Assembly (NCBI RefSeq): GCF_900101905.1 | Contig: NZ_FNAJ01000011.1 | Coordinates: forward strand, 197,038 to 240,863 | DNA length: 43,826 nt | Direction: 5' to 3' | Origin: Myxococcus virescens | GTDB taxonomy: Bacteria; Myxococcota; Myxococcia; Myxococcales; Myxococcaceae | Shown: piece by piece, positions 36,516 through 43,826 of the stretch | Layout: every line of letters starts with the position of its first letter | Position numbering within the stretch: position 1 is the stretch's first letter | Made by a program: the position numbers and the translations under genes | Notes under the pieces: model-generated | What the model saw: the letters and a program-made list of their open reading frames with translations, nothing else | The model's database searches: none | Told to the model about the DNA's origin: nothing

Positions 36516-36968
36516 CTACTCGATGGCCTTGAGGTTGAACGGGTACTCGATGGGGCGGTCCGTGCCATCCGGAGGCTTCGGGAAGGTCATGGACGACAGG
36601 ACGGCCTGTACGCAGTCGTGCAGGCTCGGGTCCTTGAGCGTGCTGGTCTTCTTCACCACCCGGGCGTCCTTCACCAGACCGTTGGCGTCGATGGTGAAGG
36701 TCGTCATCAGCCGCCCCTCCACCGTCCGGTCCTTCTCCGCCATGTGGTCCTCGTAGCACTCCTGGATGCGGCGCTGGTGGTACTGGACGACCTGACGGAT
36801 GGAGTCGGGCGTGAAGGGCATCCGGTCGACGTCCGGCCCTTCTCGCTTGGCGGGGGCCGGCGTCGCGGCGGCGGACTTGCCACCGGCGGGCGCCTTCGCG
36901 GGGGCGGCGCCCTGCGCGAGCGCAACCGCCGAGGCCAGGACGACTGCGGAGAGAAGCGCTCGGTTCAT
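36516..36968 (-). CDS. Exported AgmX/PglI C-terminal-domain-like protein
   Basis: The product has 150 residues. A signal peptide (MNRALLSAVVLASAVALAQG) is followed by an Ala/Pro/Lys linker and one folded domain from about residue 45. The pattern QRRIQECYEDHM, GRLMTTFTIDANGLVKDARV, LHDCVQAVLSSMTFPKP is that of the AgmX/PglI C-terminal domain, a TonB-like fold common in myxobacteria. Two cysteines (in ECYE and HDCV) could form a disulfide. In AgmX the domain belongs to gliding machinery; a lone exported copy has no known role. It lies 5 bp after acyl-CoA dehydrogenase copy 2 and 10 bp before copy 1, so it is cotranscribed with beta-oxidation genes. Confidence 0.88.
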   Translation of the reverse strand: MNRALLSAVVLASAVALAQGAAPAKAPAGGKSAAATPAPAKREGPDVDRMPFTPDSIRQVVQYHQRRIQECYEDHMAEKDRTVEGRLMTTFTIDANGLVKDARVVKKTSTLKDPSLHDCVQAVLSSMTFPKPPDGTDRPIEYPFNLKAIE

Positions 36969-36973
36969 GACGG

Positions 36974-38112
<1,139 letters not shown>

Positions 38113-38116
<4 letters not shown>

Positions 38117-38820
38117 GGAACCTCCATAATATGAGGGGCTTCCCTCTGGAACAGCGAAGACGCGGCGCGCGCGCGGAAGCGCGCCGTGGCGTGCCGGTGA
38201 GACACCGTCCGGTCGCCTGAGACCCGGGATTCCCCGGGAGTACCCCAGAACATATTGAGGGGCACCGTGACGTCGAGGCTGACGTCCAGCCGGTTCCCCT
38301 CCCCCGTCCATGCCCGCCGCACGACCACGGACAGGGTCCACGGCACCGTGTCCGGGTGCCGTTCGATGAAGTCATAGGACAACCCCAGCCCGGCCACGCC
38401 GCCCGAACCGTCCCGCCCCCACAGCCCCGCGCCTTCGGCCAACACTCCAAAGCGCGCTGCGTCAGGAAACGCATACACCCGTGCCCCCGCGAGCATCCGG
38501 AAGGCCGTCCGTCCCAGCCGGAGCTGAGGCTCCAGGAACGGCGACACCACCAGCGTGGGCCCTGGCACGTCCAGCGCCGGCAGGGCCCACGGGTGGACGG
38601 GCCAGGACAGCACCCAACCCTCCTGGGCATCCGGCCCCCACTCGTAACGGACGTCGGGCACGAGCGGCTCCAGGAAGCAGCCCGTGTAGAGGCACAGCGA
38701 GCGCTTCCAGGACACCAGCACGGGGGCCCGCCCGTCGTCGTCCTCACCTGCGTCCGAAGCCTGGGCCGGCACGGCGGCCAGGAGACACGCCAGCAGTCCC
38801 CCGGCCGCGAGCCCCTTCAC
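38113..38820 (-). CDS. Uncharacterised exported protein, possible small outer-membrane barrel
   Basis: The product has 235 residues and I do not recognise a family. A clear signal peptide (residues 1-21, ending VPAQAS) precedes a short acidic stretch. The body has repeated beta-strand-like segments with alternating hydrophobic residues (for example FRMLAGARVYAFPD, GVAGLGLSYDFIE, RLDVSLDVTVPLNMFW), which fits a small beta-barrel. The last 40 or so residues are basic and less ordered. Cys43 and Cys48 (CLYTGC) could pair. It begins 4 bp after the enoyl-CoA hydratase gene and overlaps the next start by 4 bp, so it is firmly in the operon. A role in uptake of fatty acids is conceivable but unsupported. 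Confidence 0.75.
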
Positions 38821-38824
38821 CGCG

Positions 38825-39601
38825 CTACTTCCCGGTGAAGGTCGCGGTGCGCTTCTCCAGGAAGGCCTTCATGCCTTCGCGCTGGTCCTCGGAGCCGAAC
38901 AGGTCGCCGAAGGCCTTGCGCTCGATGTCGTTCGCCGCGCGCAGGTCCTGGTCGGCGCCGGCCTCGATGACCTGCTTGGCCTTGGAGATGGCCAGCGGGC
39001 TGTTCTTGAGAATCTTCTCCGCCACGGCGCGGCAGTGCGCGAGCAGGCCGTCCGCGGGGAGGACCTCCAGCACCATGCCAATCTCCTTCGCCTTCGCCGC
39101 GTCGATGCGGTCGCCGGTGAAGATGAGCTCCTTGGCGCGGGCGCGGCCCACCACGCGGGTGAGGCGCTGGGTGCCGCCGAAGCCGGGGATGACGCCCAGG
39201 CCGACTTCCGGCAGGCCGAGCTTGGCCTTCTCGGAGGCGTAGATGAAGTCACAGGCCAGGGCCAGCTCGGAGCCGCCGCCGAGCGCGAAGCCATTCACGG
39301 CCGCGATGGTCGGAATGGGCAGCGCCTCCAGCGCGGCCATGACCCGGTGCCCCAGGGCGCCGAACTCCTGGGCCTGCGCGTCGGTGAGCGCGGCCATCTC
39401 CGCGATGTCCGCGCCCGCGACGAAGGCCTTCTCGCCGCCGCCGGTGACGATGAGGACGCGCACGTCCGCGGGAAGGGACTTCAGCGCGGACTCGAGCTCC
39501 TGCAGCGTCTTGGTATTGAGGGCGTTGAGCGCCTTGGGGCGGTCGATGAAGAGGGTCGCGATGGCGCCCTCCTGCTCCAGCCGGATGTTCTCGTAGGCCA
39601 T
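38825..39601 (-). CDS. Enoyl-CoA hydratase (crotonase family)
   Basis: The product has 258 residues, typical for the family. Both catalytic glutamates are present 20 residues apart: Glu112 in GGGSELALACD and Glu132 in GLPEVGLGVIPGFGG. The oxyanion-hole segment AFVAGADIAEM (59-69) is intact. It hydrates trans-2-enoyl-CoA to L-3-hydroxyacyl-CoA. It is 39 bp after the 3-hydroxyacyl-CoA dehydrogenase gene and 4 bp before the exported-protein gene. Confidence 0.96.
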   Translation of the reverse strand: MAYENIRLEQEGAIATLFIDRPKALNALNTKTLQELESALKSLPADVRVLIVTGGGEKAFVAGADIAEMAALTDAQAQEFGALGHRVMAALEALPIPTIAAVNGFALGGGSELALACDFIYASEKAKLGLPEVGLGVIPGFGGTQRLTRVVGRARAKELIFTGDRIDAAKAKEIGMVLEVLPADGLLAHCRAVAEKILKNSPLAISKAKQVIEAGADQDLRAANDIERKAFGDLFGSEDQREGMKAFLEKRTATFTGK

Positions 39602-39640
39602 GTTCGAGGCTCCTGGGGTGGACGTGGGTAACCGCGGGGC

Positions 39641-40489
39641 TCAGTACTTGTAGAAGCCGCGGCCGTTCTTCTTGCCGTACCAGCCGGCTTCCACGTACTG
39701 CCGCAGCAGGGGGCTGGGGCGGTACTTGGGGTCGCCCAGGCCCTTGTGGAGCACCTCGGCGATGTAGAGCACGGTGTCCAGGCCGATGAAGTCCGCCAAC
39801 TGCAACGGGCCCATGGGCTGGTTGGTGCCCAGCTTCATCGCGGTGTCGATGTCCTCGACGGAGCCCAGGCCCTCCATGACGGCGAAGCAGGCCTCGTTGA
39901 GCATGGGGATGAGGATGCGGTTGACGATGAAGCCCGGGTAGTCCTTGGAGACCACCGTCGTCTTGCCCATCTTCTCCGCGAGGGCCCGCGTGGTGGCATA
40001 CGTCTCATCGGACGTGGCGGCGCCGCGGATGATCTCCACGAGCTGCATCACCGGCACCGGGTTCATGAAGTGCATGCCGATGACGGACTCGGGGCGCTTG
40101 GTATACGCGGCGATCCGGGTGATGGGGATGGACGACGTGTTGGTGGCGAGCACGCCGCCCGGGCGCACGATTTCGTCCAGGTCCAGGAAGATGCCGCGCT
40201 TGAGGCCCTCGCTCTCCGTCACGGCCTCGACGGCGAAGTCCACGTCCTTGGCGTCGGTGACCTTCGTCACGGTGACGAGGTTGGCCTCGGCGGCCTGCTG
40301 CCTGGCGGCGTCGAGCTTGCCCTTCTCCACCAGCTTCTTCAGGCCGGCGCGGATGCGGTCAGCGCCCTTGGCGAGCCCCGCTTCGGAGACGTCCGCCAGC
40401 GTGACGCGAAGGCCCGCGACGAGTGCCACCTGCGCGATGCCCGCGCCCATCTGCCCTGCCCCGACGACGACAATGTGTTCCGTTGCCAT
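39641..40489 (-). CDS. hbd: 3-hydroxybutyryl-CoA dehydrogenase
   Basis: The product has 282 residues, the standard length for the monofunctional enzyme. The Rossmann NAD-binding loop is GAGQMG at 10-15 ([13 protein letters not shown]). The substrate-binding and catalytic segment [14 protein letters not shown] carries the active-site His. The C-terminal helical domain covers about residues 190-282. It oxidises L-3-hydroxyacyl-CoA, probably C4, to 3-oxoacyl-CoA, yielding acetoacetyl-CoA for the nearby thiolase. It is the first gene of the operon; AGAGGTG lies before the ATG and a good promoter 50 bp upstream. Confidence 0.96.
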   Translation of the reverse strand: MATEHIVVVGAGQMGAGIAQVALVAGLRVTLADVSEAGLAKGADRIRAGLKKLVEKGKLDAARQQAAEANLVTVTKVTDAKDVDFAVEAVTESEGLKRGIFLDLDEIVRPGGVLATNTSSIPITRIAAYTKRPESVIGMHFMNPVPVMQLVEIIRGAATSDETYATTRALAEKMGKTTVVSKDYPGFIVNRILIPMLNEACFAVMEGLGSVEDIDTAMKLGTNQPMGPLQLADFIGLDTVLYIAEVLHKGLGDPKYRPSPLLRQYVEAGWYGKKNGRGFYKY

Positions 40490-40540
40490 GGCGTGTACGC
40501 ACCTCTTGGGTCGGAAAGTGTGAAGAACGTTGTGCCGGCG

Positions 40541-40569
40541 GCCTTAGCCCACGCCCCCAGGTCGGTCAA
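40541..40569 (-). promoter_or_regulatory. Promoter of the beta-oxidation operon
   Basis: On the minus strand TTGACC (40564-40569) and TAAGGC (40541-40546) are separated by exactly 17 bp, the best-spaced promoter in the window. The -35 overlaps the stop codon (40566-40568) of the preceding gene, so the operon is transcribed separately from the mrp cluster. The leader would be about 45 nt. Confidence 0.68.
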
Positions 40570-41009
40570 CGAACTGCGGCGGGCAACTGAAGCTGCCGGA
40601 CGATGTACTGCCCTTCGCCGACGACGAGCTCCGTCTCCAGGCGCACACGGGCGTCGCTGCCCTCACGTTTCACGAAGAGCGCCGCGTCCCAGGTGCCCTC
40701 GGGCAGGTCCACCTTGTACGTGAGCTCAGGCGGTGGTCCCGAGGGGAAGAACCGCTCCTCTCGCTTGAGGAGCTGGCCTTCCGGGTCGGAGATCTGCAGG
40801 TCCACGGCGCGCACGGAGGCCCAGCCCGGGCCCGCGAGCTGGAAGGCGACGTCGCGCTCGGGGGTACCCGTCACCTGCCACAGGTAGAGGCCCAGGGCGA
40901 CGAGCAGGAGCAGCGGCAGCCGCTTGGCCAGCGCGCTCTTCCGTTCGTTCGGGCGCGGAGGCGGCGCGGCGCTCGAGGGGGACTCATCGGGAGGGGGCGT
41001 GTCCGCCAC
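40566..41009 (-). CDS. Uncharacterised single-pass membrane protein
   Basis: The product has 147 residues from a GTG at 41009, preceded by AAGGAG inside the end of the upstream gene. Residues 1-28 are Pro/Ser-rich and cytoplasmic-looking. One membrane segment (about 30-46, LPLLLLVALGLYLWQV) follows positively charged KRL, predicting a periplasmic C terminus. The outer part (about 50-147) looks like a beta-sandwich (DVAFQLAGPGWASVRAVDL and LPEGTWDAALFVKREG). Function not recognised. It starts 2 bp after the preceding gene and ends over the next operon's promoter. Confidence 0.82.
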   Translation of the reverse strand: MADTPPPDESPSSAAPPPRPNERKSALAKRLPLLLLVALGLYLWQVTGTPERDVAFQLAGPGWASVRAVDLQISDPEGQLLKREERFFPSGPPPELTYKVDLPEGTWDAALFVKREGSDARVRLETELVVGEGQYIVRQLQLPAAVR

Positions 41010-41011
41010 CG

Positions 41012-41521
41012 TTACTCCTTCTTGGTGCGCTTCGCGCTGGGGCGCTTCGCGTTGAGCTCGGAGATGACCACGCTGGGCGTGGCGGACCGGCGGGACTTGG
41101 TGGGCTCTGGGGGGGCTTCCGACTCGGAGGGCTTCTCCTCCTTCTCGGGAGGCACCAGGCGGATCTGCGCCTTGATCTCCACCGTCATGCCGGACATGAG
41201 CTTGAGGAACTCGTCGCGGAGCTTCTCGGACTGGAGGAAGCGGCGGAGCTCCTCGGTGACGGCGCGCGTCACCTCGTCCTTGGTCTTCTCGGCCTGGCCG
41301 AGGATGAAGCCCAGGGCTTCCTTGGGGAGCTTGAGCTGGCCTGCGAGGTTGCGGATGCCCTCTTCCGTCATGAAGAGGGCACCCAGGCCGGCCACGGCCA
41401 TGCGGCGGACGAACTCCGGAACGAAGCCCGCGGGCCCGTTGGAGCCACTGGAGCGGTCCTGCCGTTCGTCTTCGTCGAGCAGCGGATCGGGCGGGAAGTC
41501 GTCGTTGCCGGCCGGGGCCAT
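41012..41521 (-). CDS. Uncharacterised cytoplasmic protein, mrp-linked
   Basis: The product has 169 residues. An acidic disordered N terminus (1-28) leads into a helical core (about 30-125) with one hydrophobic stretch (MAVAGLGALFMTEEG) and a charged amphipathic helix (KTKDEVTRAVTEELRRFLQ). The C-terminal 45 residues are Glu/Lys/Pro/Ser-rich and basic at the end (KRTKKE). The core is vaguely phasin-like, but I would not assign that function. A GAGGAG ribosome-binding site precedes the ATG. It lies 16 bp after mrp and 2 bp before the membrane-protein gene, so it is part of the mrp transcript. Confidence 0.84.
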   Translation of the reverse strand: MAPAGNDDFPPDPLLDEDERQDRSSGSNGPAGFVPEFVRRMAVAGLGALFMTEEGIRNLAGQLKLPKEALGFILGQAEKTKDEVTRAVTEELRRFLQSEKLRDEFLKLMSGMTVEIKAQIRLVPPEKEEKPSESEAPPEPTKSRRSATPSVVISELNAKRPSAKRTKKE

Positions 41522-41537
41522 GATGTCTCCTCGATAG

Positions 41538-42623
41538 TTAGCGGGCCTGCATCACCGGCAGCGGAACGCTCTTGATGCTCTGGGCAGACACGCGCCCTGC
41601 GACGTTCCGCGCGACTTCCTGGAAGGCCTTCGCCTCCGGGCTGTCCTTGGCCCCCACGACCACCGGAACGCCGGAGTCTCCAGACTCCCGCACCTTCAGG
41701 TCCAGCGGGATTTCACCGAGGAATGGAATCCCGAACATCTGCGCGGCCTTACGGCCGCCGCCGTGGTTGAAGATGGCCGTGGTGTGCGAGCAGTTCGGGC
41801 AGACGAACTGGCTCATGTTCTCCACGATGCCCAGCACGGGGATGTGGACCTTGTCGAACATCTGCTTGGCGCGAACCACGTCCGCGAGCGCCACGTCCTG
41901 CGGCGTGGTGACGAGCACGGCGCCTGCGGCCCGGACGGACTGGGACAGCGTGAGGGCCACGTCACCGGTGCCGGGCGGCAGGTCGAGGACGAGGTAGTCG
42001 AGCTCGCCCCAGTTCACGTCCCGGACGAGCTGCATCAGCGCGCCGTGGAGCATGGGGCCGCGCCAGATGAGCGCCTGGTCGGCCTCCACGAGGAAGCCGA
42101 TGGACATGACCTTGAGGCCGTGGGCCTCGAGCGGGTTGAGCGACTTGCCGTCCGGGCTGACGGGGCGCTTGTCGCCCAGGCCGGTCATCAGGGGGACGGA
42201 CGGGCCGTAGAAGTCCGCGTCGAGCAGGCCCACCTTGGCGCCGTGCTGGGCCAGGGCCGTGGCGAGGTTGAGGGCGACGGTGGACTTGCCCACCCCGCCC
42301 TTCCCCGCGCCGACGAGGATGATGTTCTTCACCTGGGGGAGCAGCGCGCCAGCGGGCATGCCCCCGCCGGCCGGCCGGACCCGGGCGCCCCACTCGATGT
42401 CGAAGGACTTGAGGCCGGGGACGGCCTTGAGGGCGGCCTCGGAGTCGGCCTGGATCTTCCCCTTCATGGGGCAGGCAGGCGTGGTGAGCTCAATCTTGAG
42501 TTTCGCGGTGTCCCCACTGACGTGGATGTCCTTCACCATTCCCGCCTTCACGAGATCGATGTGAAGCTCGGGATCCATCACCTTCGACATCGCAGCGAGG
42601 ATGTCGGCCTGGGTAACGCTCAT
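41538..42623 (-). CDS. mrp: Mrp/ApbC-type iron-sulfur cluster carrier ATPase
   Basis: The product has 361 residues from the ATG at 42623; the frame is open further upstream, but only this start gives the standard MIP18-family N terminus (MSVTQADILAAMSKVMDPEL). The MIP18 domain covers residues 1-80. The P-loop ATPase has a deviant Walker A, GKGGVGKST (107-115), with the two lysines of the MinD/Mrp class. The cluster-binding CxxC is Cys275-Pro-Asn-Cys278. Mrp binds and delivers [4Fe-4S] clusters to apoproteins. Targets could include the Fe-S enzymes MiaB and the RlmD-like methyltransferase encoded nearby, though nothing in the sequence links them specifically. Confidence 0.96.
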   Translation of the reverse strand: MSVTQADILAAMSKVMDPELHIDLVKAGMVKDIHVSGDTAKLKIELTTPACPMKGKIQADSEAALKAVPGLKSFDIEWGARVRPAGGGMPAGALLPQVKNIILVGAGKGGVGKSTVALNLATALAQHGAKVGLLDADFYGPSVPLMTGLGDKRPVSPDGKSLNPLEAHGLKVMSIGFLVEADQALIWRGPMLHGALMQLVRDVNWGELDYLVLDLPPGTGDVALTLSQSVRAAGAVLVTTPQDVALADVVRAKQMFDKVHIPVLGIVENMSQFVCPNCSHTTAIFNHGGGRKAAQMFGIPFLGEIPLDLKVRESGDSGVPVVVGAKDSPEAKAFQEVARNVAGRVSAQSIKSVPLPVMQAR

Positions 42624-42993
42624 CAGGACACCTGAAACCTTTGGAAAACGGGCGGTTGTCAGCCGCCAACGGGCGCGGAATCTGCCAGCCCAGGGGGGGC
42701 TGTCAACGTCGTTTAACGGGGCTGTACGCCCAGCGCACCCTGTAGGTCCCAGGCTCGGCCGCCTACTGTCGGCCCGCTGAACGGGCCTATCAGGAGCGCT
42801 GGTGTGGGCCCAACGGCCGGAGGGACGTGGGCCCGGTGCGTTACTCAATTTAACAAAGACCTCATGCTCATCGCGCCCGCTCTTTGCGTCCACTCAAGGT
42901 TCGCCCCCCCAAATATCGAGGCTACGAATCGTCCGTGACGCAGTTGTTCCCTATCTGCCATGGGGTGATCTGCCCCGTTCTTCGGGCCACGAG
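42624..42993. other. Gene-free 370 bp between mrp and the insertion-sequence region
   Basis: No gene is visible. It holds the candidate mrp promoter, a 6-bp hairpin (GGCCCG / CGGGCC, 42771-42787) of unknown role, two GGGCCC sites, and near 42905 a C-run followed by AAATATCGAGG that may be the remnant terminal repeat of the adjacent insertion sequence. Confidence 0.45.
42677..42706 (-). promoter_or_regulatory. Candidate mrp promoter
   Basis: A perfect -35, TTGACA (complement of 42701-42706), is followed after 18 bp by GATTCC (42677-42682), a poor -10. The position is about 55 bp upstream of the mrp ATG. The spacer includes a run of seven C. Confidence 0.42.
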
Positions 42994-43413
42994 TTACGAG
43001 AGCCCTGCGGCGCTGCTGATACCGTGCTTGGGGAATGATGCAGCAGGGGCGGTATGGGTACGGCAAGCTCCGGCCTCCGCGGGCGTCTTGTATCCCAGAC
43101 GGCTGTGCGGACGATTCTCGTTGTAGTCGCGCCGCCACTCCTCGATGAGGACGACAGCCTCCCTCCTGGTGGCGAACCACTCCGCTGACAAGCACCCGTT
43201 GCGGAAGCGACCGTTGAAGCTCTCGTTGGTGCCGTGCTGCCAGGACTTACCCGGGTTGCTGCAGGCCGTTTGGATGCCGCTGGCCTCCAGCCACCTGCGC
43301 AGGGCCTTGGCGATGAACTCTAGGCCGTTGTCGCTCCTCAGGTACTTCTTGCGCATGCCCAGCGGCTCCTTCGCCGCGGGACTCGCCGTCGCCACCACCG
43401 GCAGCAGACGCAC
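42994..43413 (-). pseudogene. Truncated IS3-family transposase OrfB (integrase core fragment)
   Basis: About 100 residues are clearly the C-terminal half of an IS3-type DDE integrase: YLRSDNGLEFIAKALRRW carries the second catalytic Asp, and GTNESFNGRFRNGCL carries the catalytic Glu. RDYNENRPHSRLGYKTPAE is the conserved tail. The first catalytic Asp and the whole N-terminal half (including OrfA) are missing. Upstream of YLRSDNG the frame stays open to a TGA near 43477 but no longer resembles an integrase. The gene is therefore a remnant and cannot encode an active transposase. Confidence 0.88.
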
Positions 43414-43483
43414 CGCCTCGACAATTTTCGCCCAGCTGACGTCGACGCCGGTAAACCCACGGCTGCAATGTGCTCAACCGTGG

Positions 43484-43510
43484 TGTAGCCCCCATTTCGA
43501 ACGGACAGGT
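43484..43510 (+). repeat. Possible left terminal repeat of the plus-strand insertion sequence
   Basis: The segment begins TGTAGCCCCCATTTCGAACG and lies 27-53 bp before the OrfA start, where an IS3-type end is expected; TG at the tip and the C-run are typical. The matching right end is beyond the window, so this cannot be confirmed. Confidence 0.35.
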
Positions 43511-43536
43511 CCCTAACGCATAGGACCAGCCTAGAG

Positions 43537-43826
43537 ATGGACACGAAGGCACTCGAAGTAGAAGTCATCCCACCGGCTCGCCCTGGTCGCCGACGACGCT
43601 TCAACGCCGAGGAGAAGCAACGGTTCCTGGCAGAAGCGGAGATGGCCGGGCAGAGCATCTCCTCGGTGGCCCGTCGCTATGGACTGTCGGCGAGCATGTT
43701 GTTCCACTGGAGGCGACTGGCGGAGGAGGGCTCGATGTCCAGCCTAGGCGCAGACGAGGCGGTAGTCCCAGAGTCCGAAGTGAAGCGGCTGCAGGCCCAG
43801 GTGAGGGAGCTGGAGCGGCTGCTGGG
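43537..43826 (+). CDS. Insertion-sequence OrfA, helix-turn-helix protein (3'-partial)
   Basis: The frame is open from the ATG at 43537 to the window edge (96 full codons). The N terminus MDTKALEVEVIPPARPGRRR is basic. A helix-turn-helix of the Tnp_1 class follows (FNAEEKQRFLAEAEMAGQS, then SSVARRYGLSASMLFHWRRL). The visible end is the start of a leucine-zipper-like coiled coil (VKRLQAQVRELERLL). This is the layout of IS3-family OrfA proteins that bind the element ends; a related IS66-type OrfA is the main alternative. OrfB would follow to the right of the window. Confidence 0.85.
   Translation, partial: MDTKALEVEVIPPARPGRRRRFNAEEKQRFLAEAEMAGQSISSVARRYGLSASMLFHWRRLAEEGSMSSLGADEAVVPESEVKRLQAQVRELERLL

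Noticed and set aside
42771..42787. GGCCCG / CGGGCC hairpin as a terminator
   Set aside because: No gene ends into it and no T-run follows on either strand; such pairings arise easily in GC-rich spacers.
43414..43477. GVDVSWAK segment as an IS110-type transposase N terminus
   Set aside because: The similarity to the GVDVSKA pattern is only a few residues long, and the frame opens just upstream with no start. I treat it as chance or scar sequence.

Overview
This GC-rich window looks like a chromosomal segment of a myxobacterium, most likely family Myxococcaceae. The pointers are a giant modular peptide synthetase, a PilZ-type domain of the kind expanded in Myxococcus, an AgmX/PglI-type C-terminal domain protein, and a housekeeping gene order built around rpsA. 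No tRNA, rRNA or CRISPR array was recognised.

Layout. (1) 1-17505 (+): the 3' end of a nonribosomal peptide synthetase (NRPS) gene that starts outside the window. It encodes a partial A-T unit, five complete C-A-T modules and a terminal thioesterase, so at least six residues are added. (2) 17492-25797 (-): a secreted patatin-like phospholipase whose stop overlaps the NRPS stop, a DedA membrane protein, a miaB / gamma-carbonic-anhydrase-like / cyclic-nucleotide-domain cluster, and a von Willebrand A (VWA) protein with a small partner. (3) 26052-30415 (-): thiolase, the two subunits of a 3-oxoacid CoA-transferase, a PilZ-like protein and an RlmD-like RNA methyltransferase. (4) 30619-35359 (-): a WD40 lipoprotein with 14 blades, and rpsA with a recognisable promoter and a leader of about 120 nt. 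(5) 35360-40569 (-): one apparent operon for short-chain acyl-CoA beta-oxidation (3-hydroxyacyl-CoA dehydrogenase, enoyl-CoA hydratase, two acyl-CoA dehydrogenases) with genes for two exported proteins of unknown role inside it. (6) 40566-42623 (-): mrp/apbC with two uncharacterised small genes. (7) 42624-43826: an insertion-sequence region with a truncated IS3-type integrase (-) next to the start of another element's OrfA (+), cut by the window edge.

How the genes fit together. The beta-oxidation operon would carry a short acyl-CoA to a 3-oxoacyl-CoA such as acetoacetyl-CoA. The thiolase and CoA-transferase five to ten kilobases away would interconvert acetoacetate, acetoacetyl-CoA and acetyl-CoA. 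The two blocks therefore plausibly serve one metabolic task, though they are separated by rpsA and the WD40 gene. The NRPS is the accessory, product-making part of the window. One adenylation domain reads clearly as serine, one resembles beta-lysine-type codes, and three related domains have acidic pockets I cannot assign. From memory, M. xanthus makes myxoprincomide from a very large NRPS-containing synthetase, and this gene could be the 3' end of a relative. I could not test that here.

Candidate sigma70-type promoters recur with a -10 element TAAGG(G/T/C) upstream of several minus-strand genes.
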